Assembly: GCF_009905605.1 (NCBI RefSeq)
Contig: NZ_JAAAKZ010000012.1
Span: forward strand, 1 to 64,000
From: Runella sp. CRIBMP
Lineage (GTDB): Bacteria > Bacteroidota > Bacteroidia > Cytophagales > Spirosomataceae
Direction of reading: 5' to 3'
DNA: 64,000 nt
The notes beneath the pieces were generated by a model. The model ran no database searches. It was not told the DNA's origin and saw only the letters and a program-made list of their open reading frames with translations. The position numbers and the translations under genes were made by a program. Each line of letters begins with the position of its first letter. The stretch's first letter is position 1. Of the stretch, positions 54,296 through 63,674 are shown one piece after another.

Positions 54296-54724
54296 TTATG
54301 CTTTCTCTCCGCAGAACTCTTCAAATGCCATCACCAAATGTTCCGCAATCATTTTGGCATTGCGGCCTTCGATGTGGTGACGCTCAATAAAATGCACCAA
54401 TTCATCATCCTTAAAAATGGCAATGGAAGGAGATGAAGGAGGATATGGCAACAGATATTCACGCATTTTGGCGGTAGCTTCTTGGTCAACACCCGCAAAA
54501 ACCGTCACCAAATTGTCGGGTTTTAGGTCGCTAAACGCCAATGCTGCTTTTACACCTGGGCGGCAAGCACCCGCTGCGCATCCGCAGACCGAGTTTACCA
54601 CCACGAGCGATACTCCTTTGGCATTGGCCATGAAGTTATCAACATCGGCCGCGTCGGTGAGTTGTTGAAATCCTACGCTCGTCAGATCTTCTTTCATCGG
54701 AGCTACTAAGTGAGGAGGATACAT
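54296..54724 (-). CDS. Bacilliredoxin, BrxA/BrxB (YphP/YqiW) family
   Basis: 142 residues, thioredoxin-like fold with the family-specific CGC active site in NSVCGCAAGACRPG (near residue 54). The PPHLVAPMKEDL start is also typical. Bacilliredoxins remove bacillithiol from protein cysteines. It is the last gene after sufS, sufE and the DUF59 gene on the same strand, so it may protect Fe-S assembly proteins from oxidation. Confidence 0.93.
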   Translation of the reverse strand: MYPPHLVAPMKEDLTSVGFQQLTDAADVDNFMANAKGVSLVVVNSVCGCAAGACRPGVKAALAFSDLKPDNLVTVFAGVDQEATAKMREYLLPYPPSSPSIAIFKDDELVHFIERHHIEGRNAKMIAEHLVMAFEEFCGEKA

Positions 54725-54787
54725 AATCAGATTACAGTTTTAAGTTTATAGTTTTTTAATGGTATACATCCCTTCTCTGAGAAGGTT

Positions 54788-55099
54788 TTACAAAAATCCA
54801 AGTTCAAGTTTGGCTTCTTCACTCATCATATCCTGTGAGTAAGGGGGATCCCAAGTCAATTCTACACTTACATCATTGACGCCTTCTACTTCCCGAATTT
54901 TTTGTTCAATTTCGGCAGGAATCGTCCCTGCCGATGGACAAGACGGCGACGTGAGGGTCATTTCGACGTAGACATTGTTTACAGGAAATATTTTTAGGTC
55001 ATAAATCAGGCCTAATTCCCATACATCCACGGGGATTTCGGGGTCATAAACCGACTTTATGGCTTTGATAACTTCTTCTTTTAATTCTGATTCGGTCAT
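54788..55099 (-). CDS. DUF59/MIP18-family Fe-S assembly protein (SufT-like)
   Basis: 103 residues of the DUF59 family: VYDPEIPVDVWELGLIYDL at the start and TSPSCPSAG with the conserved Cys near residue 53, then ELTWDPPYSQDMMSEEAK. These small proteins help insert or transfer iron-sulfur clusters. The gene lies 42 bp after sufE in the suf operon. Confidence 0.93.
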   Translation of the reverse strand: MTESELKEEVIKAIKSVYDPEIPVDVWELGLIYDLKIFPVNNVYVEMTLTSPSCPSAGTIPAEIEQKIREVEGVNDVSVELTWDPPYSQDMMSEEAKLELGFL

Positions 55100-55141
55100 T
55101 TTTGTTAGGGTTAATCTTAATGAGCGCTGAATGCAATTGTA

Positions 55142-55570
55142 TTAACTAACTTTTTCGGCGGCACGTTGCGCAAACTCTTTCATTCGGGCAATCATCGAAG
55201 CCAAGCCACCCGCGCGCCGAGACGTAATGATGCTACTCATGCCTATTTTATCAATAAAGTACAAATCGGCATTGGCAACATCTTCGGGTTTTTCTTCCGA
55301 CAATATCTTAATCAAAAGGCTCACTAGACCTTTGCTGATTTGCGCCGTCGGTTCGCTGTCGGCTTCAAAATGCACCACATCACCGCGCATTTCGGAGTGC
55401 AGCCACACTTTCGACTGACACCCGCGAATCAGGTTTTCATCCGTTTTATATTCTTCCGCAATGGGCGAAAGTTTTTTACCCAAGTCAATAATATACTGTG
55501 TTTTGTCCAACTGGTCGTCGAACAATTCAAAATCTTCAATTAACTCGTCTTGTTTTTCGTTGATTGTCAT
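55142..55570 (-). CDS. sufE: SufE, sulfur acceptor for SufS
   Basis: 142 residues from the Met at 55570 (MTINEKQDELIEDF). The sulfur-accepting Cys51 lies in IRGCQSKVW, at the position known from E. coli SufE; the FDDQLDKTQYIIDLG and AGGLASMIARMK segments complete the family pattern. SufE takes persulfide from SufS and passes it on for cluster assembly. Placed directly after sufS, 61 bp from its stop. Confidence 0.94.
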   Translation of the reverse strand: MTINEKQDELIEDFELFDDQLDKTQYIIDLGKKLSPIAEEYKTDENLIRGCQSKVWLHSEMRGDVVHFEADSEPTAQISKGLVSLLIKILSEEKPEDVANADLYFIDKIGMSSIITSRRAGGLASMIARMKEFAQRAAEKVS

Positions 55571-55631
55571 ATTGCCTGTAAATCCTGTTTTCGATTTGAA
55601 TACCGAGTCGCTAAAACCCAAATCACGTTTC

Positions 55632-56849
55632 TTAACTCAACATCTTTTTAACTCTCTCCAAACCTACGACTAATTTATCAATTTCTTCTTTGGTATTATA
55701 AACCGCAAAGGAGGCTCTGGAAGTTCCGGGAATTCCGAGTCGCTGCATCAAAGGTTGGGTGCAATGATGCCCCGTCCGAACAGCAATGCCCTGTTGGTCG
55801 AGAATGACGCCCACATCCTGCGGGTGAATCCCATCCATCACAAAGGAAATGACGCTCACTTTCTCTTTGGCCGTCCCCACTAGTGTCAATCCTTCAATGT
55901 TTTGCAGGGCATCAGTACCATAAACGAGCAGCTCATGCTCATAGTCTGCAATCTGTTTTTTACCAAGCTTTTCTACATATTCAACGGCCGTATAGGCCGC
56001 TACCACATCGGCAATATTGGGTGTACCGGCTTCAAATTTATAGGGTAAATCGCTATAAGTAGTTTTGGCAAATGTTACTTCTTTAATCATTTCGCCACCA
56101 CCACGGTACGGCGGCATGGCGTTAAGAATGTCTTTTTTGCCATACAACGCACCCATGCCCGTAGGGCCATAAAGTTTGTGTAACGAAAATACGTAAAAAT
56201 CACAATCTAAGGACTGTACATCAATGTCAATGTGTGAACTGGCCTGGGCGCCGTCAATCAGCACTTTAGCCCCCACTGCGTGGGCTTTTTCAATGATTTC
56301 AGCAACGGGGTTGATGGTTCCGAGGGCATTGGAAACGTGGACAACCGAAACGAATTTTGTTTTCTCAGAAAGCATCTTTTCGTATTCGTCCATTAGCAAT
56401 TCACCCTCGTCATTGATGGGAATCACGCGAAGCACACAGCCCTTTTCTTCGCACAACATCTGCCAAGGCACAATGTTGGAATGGTGCTCCATGGTGCTGA
56501 TGATGATTTCGTCGCCTGCTTTCAAAAAGGTTCGTCCGTAGCTTTGAGCAACCAAGTTGATACCGTCGGTGGTGCCGTAGGTAAAAATGATTTCTTCCAC
56601 GTGGCGGGCGTTCAAAAAAGTCTGAATTTTATGGCGCGATGCCTCAAAGGCGGACGTGGCTTTTTCAGCTAAATGGTGGATTCCTCGGTGAATGTTGGCG
56701 TTGAAATGCTCATAATAACGCGTCAGGGCATTCAAAACGGGTAGTGGCTTCTGAGTAGTAGCGGCATTGTCAAAGTAGACCAACGGTTTTCCGTTGATTA
56801 CTTCGCTTAAAATGGGAAAGTCCTGCCGAATTTTTTGGATATCAAGCAC
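55632..56849 (-). CDS. sufS: Cysteine desulfurase SufS
   Basis: 405 residues from a GTG at 56849 (V/MLDIQKIRQDFPIL). The open frame extends to an ATG at 56945, but a TAATTTTG promoter element lies at 56943-56950, so that ATG would not be transcribed; the GTG also gives the normal family length. PLP enzyme: YFDNAATTQKPLP, EHHSNIVPW (123-129), SDAQ-type IDGAQ, Schiff-base Lys225 in SLHKLYGPTG and the active Cys in RTGHHCTQPLM, near 363. It takes sulfur from cysteine for Fe-S clusters and heads the suf operon here; sufBCD is not in the window. Confidence 0.93.
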   Translation of the reverse strand: MLDIQKIRQDFPILSEVINGKPLVYFDNAATTQKPLPVLNALTRYYEHFNANIHRGIHHLAEKATSAFEASRHKIQTFLNARHVEEIIFTYGTTDGINLVAQSYGRTFLKAGDEIIISTMEHHSNIVPWQMLCEEKGCVLRVIPINDEGELLMDEYEKMLSEKTKFVSVVHVSNALGTINPVAEIIEKAHAVGAKVLIDGAQASSHIDIDVQSLDCDFYVFSLHKLYGPTGMGALYGKKDILNAMPPYRGGGEMIKEVTFAKTTYSDLPYKFEAGTPNIADVVAAYTAVEYVEKLGKKQIADYEHELLVYGTDALQNIEGLTLVGTAKEKVSVISFVMDGIHPQDVGVILDQQGIAVRTGHHCTQPLMQRLGIPGTSRASFAVYNTKEEIDKLVVGLERVKKMLS

Positions 56850-56942
56850 TTTATGGAAAATTAGTGGTGAGTAATTCCCGTTAATAGTCAACAAAATAGT
56901 AAAGTAGCCGACATTAACGTTGTTGTATAGAAATAAAACACA

Positions 56943-56950
56943 CAAAATTA
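56943..56950 (-). promoter_or_regulatory. Promoter element of the suf operon
   Basis: On the minus strand TAATTTTG matches TAnnTTTG, with TTTAG about 19 bases upstream as an imperfect -33 element. Predicted start near 56936, leader of about 87 bases to the GTG of sufS. Confidence 0.55.
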
Positions 56951-57064
56951 GAGTTGAGTTTTATAAAGTCTAAATAAAAAGCCAACCGTTGGTGTAAAAA
57001 TCATTTTTTGCGTCATCTAATCGTGCTATATTGTTTATGTTTTTAAACTAAAACCACAAATACC

Positions 57065-57373
57065 ATGGTCAATGCCAAACACTTAGCTACGTTTATTCTG
57101 GGAGCCGCTGCCGGGGTAGCGTTACACAAATATTTAAAAACAGACGAAGGCGAAAAAATGGTCGAAGACCTTAAATCCAAGGCGGGCGACCTGAAAACGG
57201 AGGCCGAAGACTCCCTTGAAAAGATTCCGGAGTATTTCGAGCAGCTCAAAAACCAGGGCTCTGATACCCTCAAAAAATATTCCCCAGAAGTCGAGAAAAT
57301 TCTTCAGGATTTGCTCGACAATATCCGAGGCAAAGGCGGCTCTGCCCCAACCACAACGCCTCCTACCCCTTAG
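57065..57373 (+). CDS. YtxH domain protein
   Basis: 102 residues. A short Gly/Ala-rich hydrophobic segment (LATFILGAAAGVALHKYL) is followed by an amphipathic, charged helix region of the YtxH type (DEGEKMVEDLKSKAGDLKTEAEDSLEKI) and a Pro/Thr tail. Such proteins are small membrane-associated stress proteins of unknown mechanism. Divergent from sufS, convergent with the ribosomal operon. Confidence 0.85.
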   Translation: MVNAKHLATFILGAAAGVALHKYLKTDEGEKMVEDLKSKAGDLKTEAEDSLEKIPEYFEQLKNQGSDTLKKYSPEVEKILQDLLDNIRGKGGSAPTTTPPTP

Positions 57374-57383
57374 GGCAGGGCAC

Positions 57384-57422
57384 AAAAAAAGTGGCGCACC
57401 TTTCGGTAGCGCCACTTTTTTT
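57384..57422. terminator. Bidirectional intrinsic terminator
   Basis: A7 + GTGGCGC (57384-57397) pairs with GCGCCAC + T7 (57409-57422). It ends both the YtxH gene and the rpsF-rpsR-rplI operon. Confidence 0.95.
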
Positions 57423-57436
57423 ATATTGAGCGTAGA

Positions 57437-57880
57437 TTACGCTTCAGCTACTACATTTACCGTTACGGCATGTTTCACTTCTTTGTGAAGGTCAAGCGTA
57501 GCTTTGTAGGTACCGATGGTTTTTACGTCTTCAACCGTGATTTTCTTACGATCAACGTCAAATCCTTTGGCTTTGAGGGCTTCCGAAATTTGGATGCTCG
57601 TTACACGACCAAAGATTTTGCCGCTGTCACCCGCTTTAGCGGCGATTTCAACGGTCATTTCACCGATGGCTGCGGCCAAATCTTCGGCGTCTTTTTTGAT
57701 TTTTTCGGCCTTGTGAGCAGCTTGCTTCAAGTTTTCGGCCAATTGCTTCTTGTTGGACTCGGTCGCCATTACCGCAAATCCCTGCGGAATAAGATAGTTG
57801 CGACCATAACCGGCTTTCACCTCTAAGATATCATTCTTATATCCTAGTCCGGCAATATCAGTTCTTAAAATAACTTGCAT
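57437..57880 (-). CDS. rplI: Ribosomal protein bL9
   Basis: 147 residues with the typical two-domain layout: N-terminal MQVILRTDIAGLGYKNDILEVKAGYGRNYLIPQG, a long central helix and a C-terminal domain (GKIFGRVTSIQISEAL). Binds 23S rRNA near L1. Last gene of the rpsF-rpsR-rplI operon, the conserved order. Confidence 0.98.
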   Translation of the reverse strand: MQVILRTDIAGLGYKNDILEVKAGYGRNYLIPQGFAVMATESNKKQLAENLKQAAHKAEKIKKDAEDLAAAIGEMTVEIAAKAGDSGKIFGRVTSIQISEALKAKGFDVDRKKITVEDVKTIGTYKATLDLHKEVKHAVTVNVVAEA

Positions 57881-57902
57881 CGTCAGTTTTCTCCTTCCGT
57901 TT

Positions 57903-58154
57903 TTACTTTAATTGATCAGCTACGTATGGCAATAATCCCAAGTGACGCGCACGCTTGATGGCTTGCGACACCTTACGTTGGTACTTCAAAGAGGTACCTG
58001 TCAGGCGGCGAGGTAAAATTTTACCTTGCTCGTTGATCAACTTCAAAAGGAAGTTAGGATCTTTGTAATCGATGAATTTGATACCAGCTTTCTTAAAGCG
58101 GCAATACTTTTTGCGATTTTGATTACGCTCGATTGGTTCGTTTACTAGTGTCAT
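57903..58154 (-). CDS. rpsR: Ribosomal protein bS18
   Basis: 83 residues; [20 protein letters not shown] and the basic C-terminus [29 protein letters not shown] identify S18, which pairs with S6 in the 30S platform. Its start overlaps the rpsF stop by one base (58154), as in translational coupling. Confidence 0.98.
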   Translation of the reverse strand: MTLVNEPIERNQNRKKYCRFKKAGIKFIDYKDPNFLLKLINEQGKILPRRLTGTSLKYQRKVSQAIKRARHLGLLPYVADQLK

Positions 58155-58528
58155 TATGCGTCGCCCTCCTTAGCTGTTTCGGTTTGTTTTCTTCCAACTA
58201 ATCCACTGCGTTTGCGCTCGGCATACGTTACGTGGTGTTTTTCCATAGCTACCGTCAAATAGCGCATTACGCGCTCATCGCGACGGAATTCAGTCTCAAC
58301 GACTTGAATCAAAGAAGGCGCAGACTTGAACTCAATGAGGTGATAAAAACCTGTGTTCTTGTTCTGAATTGGATAAGCCAATTTTTTTAGGCCCCAATTT
58401 TCTTCGTGTACGAGCTCCGCACCGTTGTCGGTAAGGATTTTGCGGAACTTCTCAATGGTGTCCTTCATCTGTTGATCAGATAAAACGGGAGTTAAAATGA
58501 ACACCATCTCATACTGTTTTGTAAACAT
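58154..58528 (-). CDS. rpsF: Ribosomal protein bS6
   Basis: 124 residues; [42 protein letters not shown] and [12 protein letters not shown] mark S6, with a charged C-terminal tail. First gene of the operon, preceded by a textbook Bacteroidota promoter. The mRNA begins with a small CTCATT/AATGAG hairpin (58561-58575); the known S6:S18 leader motif (CCG loop) was not evident. Confidence 0.97.
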   Translation of the reverse strand: MFTKQYEMVFILTPVLSDQQMKDTIEKFRKILTDNGAELVHEENWGLKKLAYPIQNKNTGFYHLIEFKSAPSLIQVVETEFRRDERVMRYLTVAMEKHHVTYAERKRSGLVGRKQTETAKEGDA

Positions 58529-58579
58529 ACTGAGAATTGTTAAATGGTTATACTAATGAACTCATTGTAAATGAGGGCG

Positions 58580-58610
58580 CAAAGGTAGCTTTTTTTGAGA
58601 AAAGCACAAA
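58580..58610 (-). promoter_or_regulatory. Consensus promoter of the rpsF operon
   Basis: On the minus strand TTTG (58607-58610), exactly 19 bases, then TACCTTTG (58580-58587): a full match to the primary Bacteroidota promoter. Start near 58573, leader about 45 bases. Confidence 0.85.
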
Positions 58611-58857
58611 AAATAGTGTAAAAAACCCAGCAAAATATGAGCCGTAAAACAAAAATCATAAAGTTTTTCAGAGTAACCCTTGGAATTTTCAGGCAATTTT
58701 ATCCATATTTGCAATGGAATTAAATCGCTAGACGTTAAAGAGAATAAACAAACTCGGTCTAATCGTACACTTTAGCTGGAACTAAATATTAAATTAGTCT
58801 TTATTTTAGTATACTATATATATATATTAAATAAATTTTTACCTAAGTCTGATTTTG
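58611..58857. other. AT-rich intergenic stretch
   Basis: No gene or clear structure between the divergent rpsF promoter and the promoter element at 58858. The part around 58815-58835 is an alternating TA run. Confidence 0.5.
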
Positions 58858-58865
58858 TAGTTTTG
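58858..58865 (+). promoter_or_regulatory. Promoter element of the structured RNA upstream of metY
   Basis: TAGTTTTG matches TAnnTTTG; the -33 region is weak. It would start a transcript near 58872, just before the first helix of the structured RNA. Confidence 0.5.
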
Positions 58866-58871
58866 TTGTTA

Positions 58872-58980
58872 AAGGTTTTCAGTTAGATGTCAATTTGGCG
58901 GCCAATGCGGCACATGACGCTGCCAAATACTGAAAATGCGGGGATACCGTCGCGCAAATTTGCGCGACGGTACTTTTACA
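58872..58980 (+). ncRNA. Candidate structured leader RNA or small RNA upstream of metY
   Basis: After a TAGTTTTG promoter, the sequence folds into nested helices: P1 TTTTCAGT (58876-58883) with ACTGAAAA (58929-58936), and P2 TTTGGCGGC (58894-58902) with GCTGCCAAA (58919-58927), 9 pairs including one G-U. GTCA (58889-58892) in the P1-P2 joint can pair with TGAC (58915-58918) in the P2 loop, as a pseudoknot. Then comes the perfect 28-bp palindrome at 58945-58972 and CTTTT, a terminator. This is the layout of an aptamer followed by an expression platform, or of a 105-base small RNA. It is 320 bp upstream of metY, for which I see no other promoter. I match it to no known riboswitch class. Confidence 0.5.
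58945..58972 (+). terminator. Zero-loop perfect palindrome, terminator-like
   Basis: TACCGTCGCGCAAA is followed at once by its exact complement TTTGCGCGACGGTA, then CTTTTACA. A GC-rich stem plus T-run suits intrinsic termination of the structured RNA. Confidence 0.7.
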
Positions 58981-60583
<1,603 letters not shown>

Positions 60584-60610
60584 GTGTAAACTTTTTAATT
60601 ATAGGTGGGT

Positions 60611-60653
60611 TAATTTAAAAGCTCCAAATCGCTGATTTGGAGCTTTTAAATTA
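60611..60653. terminator. Hairpin between metY and DUF1684 genes
   Basis: A perfect 20-bp stem (60611-60630 with 60634-60653), loop GCT, containing CTCCAAATC/GATTTGGAG and A/T runs at the foot. Serves both convergent genes. Confidence 0.93.
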
Positions 60654-60721
60654 GACATACACACTCGAATTACCTCTTTCTTGTCACATGTGTACCAGAG
60701 CTAAGTTTCGTAGGTACGGTT

Positions 60722-61618
60722 TTAATGATTTCCATAGTTTTTCTCTCCCGCCGTCACCGCAATAGATAAGCGATTTTGTTTGGGTGGCAACGGACAGGTT
60801 GCAAAAGTCGTAAATGCACAAGGCGGATTGATAGATTTATTAAAATCCAGAACGGTGATTCCGCGTTCGTTTGGCTTTTCGGCGTACAAAAAACGCCCTG
60901 CTCCGTAGGTTTCTTTGCCACTGGTTTGATCGGCAAAAAGAATAAATAATTGCTCTTCACTTTCTACGGCATCCAAACGGTGTTCTTTTCCATCAACAGT
61001 AAAAACCAACGTACCGGGAGACGCTTGCAGCGATGTTTGGCCCGTTACATCCGTAATCGCGATTTTTTTATCAGTTGTCGCTGGTTCTAGTTTGGCTTCT
61101 ATGCGCCATTTGGGGTCAATTGAGTAGGTTTTTACCCCTGCAAAATGCCGTAATTCTGGACTCTCTAAATCCCGAAGACGTATCCCAAATTTAGTCCCAC
61201 GCTTAATCACAAACCACCGCAAAGACCCGCTTTCGAGTACGATATTAGTTTCAGAAGGAAAAATTTTAAGCGAGGTAACAGGTTTTTTATTGACCGATAC
61301 CTTCGCATGGGGTTCAATATCAACCCAAACTTCACCGTTTTTGAGGGTAAAATAGCCCAGCAAAGGAGCACTCTTTCCAGTTGGAAAGACCACTTTATTT
61401 TTAGCATCGGCTCCGAAACTGTTCTTGCCTTCTTCCAACCAAAACAGGCCCGCTAGATTTAACCAACCATTCTCGGCTTTGAGGCCTTCAATGCGTTTTT
61501 GATGCCATGTTTTAAGGTCATTTACGTAGGTATTATCGTCAGAAATCCGCTGAAACCCCGTCAAAATCAAGATTGAGAACAGGCAAAAAATAAGTTTAAA
61601 TTCTAAAGAAACTTTCAT
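60722..61618 (-). CDS. Secreted DUF1684 family protein
   Basis: 298 residues with an N-terminal hydrophobic signal (about 8-22). DUF1684 signatures: DLKTWHQKRIEGLKAENGWLNLAGLFWLEEG at the start and the conserved Cys-containing end NPPCAFTTFATCPLPPKQNRLSIAVTAGEKNY. The family is widespread in Bacteroidota and Actinobacteria; function unknown. Signal could be a lipoprotein-like or cleaved type; no lipobox Cys is near. Single gene. Confidence 0.88.
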   Translation of the reverse strand: MKVSLEFKLIFCLFSILILTGFQRISDDNTYVNDLKTWHQKRIEGLKAENGWLNLAGLFWLEEGKNSFGADAKNKVVFPTGKSAPLLGYFTLKNGEVWVDIEPHAKVSVNKKPVTSLKIFPSETNIVLESGSLRWFVIKRGTKFGIRLRDLESPELRHFAGVKTYSIDPKWRIEAKLEPATTDKKIAITDVTGQTSLQASPGTLVFTVDGKEHRLDAVESEEQLFILFADQTSGKETYGAGRFLYAEKPNERGITVLDFNKSINPPCAFTTFATCPLPPKQNRLSIAVTAGEKNYGNH

Positions 61619-61738
61619 TTCTGATTAGGTTTAAAAATTGCGCTTGTAAAAGAGTATTCTGACGTACAAAATGCAAAAATTGCGTGTCAATAAAAAAAGA
61701 ACAGTTACTCAATTTAAGTATTACTCGATTAGTCTTAT

Positions 61739-62347
61739 TTACCCAAATAATCGTGCAATTTTAACGGCCTTTTCAATTTCTTTATCGGATACAACATACT
61801 CAAAATCAGGGTCAACGTAGTTGTACACAATGCGACGGTCGGCGTTGACCACAAACGTGGCCGCAAAAGGCACATCTTCTGAGATACCCGCAATTCGGTC
61901 CCAGACGGGCTCGTATTTAGAATAAACGCCCAACGCTTCGCTGATTCTGTTTTCATAATCCTGTACTATATTAAACCCAAGGTCATGTTCTTGAATCGTG
62001 TGGACGATGTTTTTAAAGTACTCCGTAGTCAGCACGAGCAAATTTCCACCGAGCGCGCGGATACGCGGATAAATACCGTTGAGGAGTTTTAAGTGGCGCT
62101 CTCCGTACTCATTCCAGTCGGGACTGTAAGTACTAATCACCAACGGCCCATCCTGCAACAACTGATGAAGATACATCGTACCAGCGGTCTGCAAGCTCGA
62201 CGGGAGATATTGCCAAACACCTAATTCTAAATTGATGCGAACCAGAGGAAGGGTGTCTCGGTTTTTTAAGGGTTGAATTTTTTGATACGACTTTGGCAGA
62301 GAAGATATAATGTAGTCTTCACCGACGATTTTGATGATTGATTTCAT
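61739..62347 (-). CDS. Peroxiredoxin-like thioredoxin-fold protein without cysteine
   Basis: 202 residues. The order of elements matches AhpC/TSA-type proteins: GPLVISTYSPDWNEYGERHLKLL stands where active members read (V)xxFYRGxWCPYC…L, then LGGNLLVLTTE, DYENRISEALGVYSKYEPVWD and FAATFVVNADRRIVYNYVDPDFEYV. The protein contains no Cys at all, so it cannot act as a peroxidase by the usual mechanism. It may be a regulatory or binding derivative. Start Met gives a plausible length for the family. Single gene. Confidence 0.75.
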   Translation of the reverse strand: MKSIIKIVGEDYIISSLPKSYQKIQPLKNRDTLPLVRINLELGVWQYLPSSLQTAGTMYLHQLLQDGPLVISTYSPDWNEYGERHLKLLNGIYPRIRALGGNLLVLTTEYFKNIVHTIQEHDLGFNIVQDYENRISEALGVYSKYEPVWDRIAGISEDVPFAATFVVNADRRIVYNYVDPDFEYVVSDKEIEKAVKIARLFG

Positions 62348-62482
62348 TTTTTATACTTTTTACGGATTCTTAAATTATAAATGAGGTCAACATTTGCCTA
62401 CTTTTTCTATATATTAAACATTTTTATTAACAACAATGAATGACAAAGAGATAAGAAAAGCAAAATGTTGATTTATAAGGCT

Positions 62483-63241
62483 TTAGTGCACTTTTTTATT
62501 CTTACGTATGTCTAAATTCTGAAAATAAAACAGCCTGATTGTATGCGAATTTTGGTAGCGATTACCAACTCCTAACTGTTGATAAACATTCATGTATCCC
62601 AATTGAAGGTTAGAATGAGCACTGGTTTGGTAGGCTAATCCCGCAAAAAACCGATTTTGGTCGAATGTATTATACACTACTTTTCGGCTAAGATTAACAA
62701 ATATTTCGTCGTTAATTGCCACAAAAAATGTATTCGAAACAATCCCTTTTTTACTCAACGGAATATTAAGCATGTAATTGAATCGCAGGCGGGTGTCAAA
62801 ACGGTAACCAGCGGCTAGCTCGTTATCATTCTTAATGTTTCGTCGCCAACGCTCTTCCAAGCGCAGCCATTGCATGGTACGTACTTTGCCGTATTTGGTA
62901 TGGAGCTGAAGCTGCTGCCATATTCTGTGTTCGGGCATAGATACGTTGGCATGACCTTCTTCGGGAAAATGATTGGTAAAATTGTAACCGTTGGTCAGCT
63001 TAAAATCGTCGGTTAAATAGTACATCAATCCAGTCCGAAATAAAAATTTGGACGGCTCCCCCACAAAACCATCAGTAGTACGAAAATGCACATCAGTCCA
63101 CAGGCCCCACTTATCACTCAATCGAGTTTGATTAAAATAACCCAGCCAAATCTGCTCACTGCTTTTAACCTGTTTGGTAATCTGACCGTACCCAGACAAA
63201 GCTAAAGCACTTATTATCAATGCCAAATATATTTTTTTCAC
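62483..63241 (-). CDS. DUF2490 family outer-membrane protein
   Basis: 252 residues with signal peptide (MKKIYLALIISALALSGYGQ). SEQIWLGYFNQTRLSDKWGLWTDVHFRTTDGF and the many alternating aromatic strands ending in IRLFYFQNLDIRKNKKVH define DUF2490, expected to be a small outer-membrane beta-barrel. Function unknown. Single gene. Confidence 0.88.
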   Translation of the reverse strand: MKKIYLALIISALALSGYGQITKQVKSSEQIWLGYFNQTRLSDKWGLWTDVHFRTTDGFVGEPSKFLFRTGLMYYLTDDFKLTNGYNFTNHFPEEGHANVSMPEHRIWQQLQLHTKYGKVRTMQWLRLEERWRRNIKNDNELAAGYRFDTRLRFNYMLNIPLSKKGIVSNTFFVAINDEIFVNLSRKVVYNTFDQNRFFAGLAYQTSAHSNLQLGYMNVYQQLGVGNRYQNSHTIRLFYFQNLDIRKNKKVH

Positions 63242-63302
63242 AATATAAACTTTAAAATGCAGTCACAATATTCAGAATATGCGAGGCAATAATTTTAGTT
63301 TT

Positions 63303-63557
63303 TTACACAATTGGTTTGACTTTCACCAATCCCGTAATGGCTTTCAAGCGCACAAGTAGGCTGTCCAAGCGCTCGTTATTGTCAAGTATGATACTTAATG
63401 AGCCTTCAGAACGAACGCCATCTGCTTCAAATTTGGCACTTATGATGTGTCCGTAATCGGCAATAAAACGAGTAACTTCTTCGACAAAACCTACCCGGTC
63501 AAAACCTAATATTTCCAAATGGGTGAGGCGGGTATGATGATGTGTTTGTGTTTGCAT
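63303..63557 (-). CDS. Small ACT-domain-like protein
   Basis: 84 residues. A single beta-alpha-beta-beta-alpha-beta fold of the ACT type: HLEILGFDRVGFVEEVTRFIADYGHII and GSLSIILDNNERLDSLLVRLKAITGLVKVKPIV. A start with QTQTHHHT is odd. ACT domains bind amino acids; free-standing members regulate partners. Between the receptor and DUF2490 genes; a related ligand is unknown. Confidence 0.82.
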   Translation of the reverse strand: MQTQTHHHTRLTHLEILGFDRVGFVEEVTRFIADYGHIISAKFEADGVRSEGSLSIILDNNERLDSLLVRLKAITGLVKVKPIV

Positions 63558-63616
63558 TGTCTTGGCTGTTTAAAAGGTTAAATTCTCATAACGCTCGAAA
63601 GCTGCTTTTTGATAGG

Positions 63617-63657
63617 TGTCAGGCAGTTTCAACCATTATTAATAAAACTACCTGACA
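63617..63657 (-). terminator. Imperfect hairpin after the receptor gene
   Basis: TGTCAGG (63617-63623) pairs with CCTGACA (63651-63657), continuing with a mismatch into AGTTT/AAACT. It could end the receptor transcript on the minus strand. Confidence 0.5.
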
Positions 63658-63674
63658 ATCAATTGGTTATTTAA

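Noticed and set aside
58529-58580. S6:S18 leader autoregulatory motif before rpsF
   Set aside because: A small hairpin is present, but the conserved CCG loop arrangement was not seen.
58870-58940. Known SAM-type or cobalamin riboswitch upstream of metY
   Set aside because: The conserved core bases of those classes as I remember them are not present, so only an unclassified structured RNA is reported.
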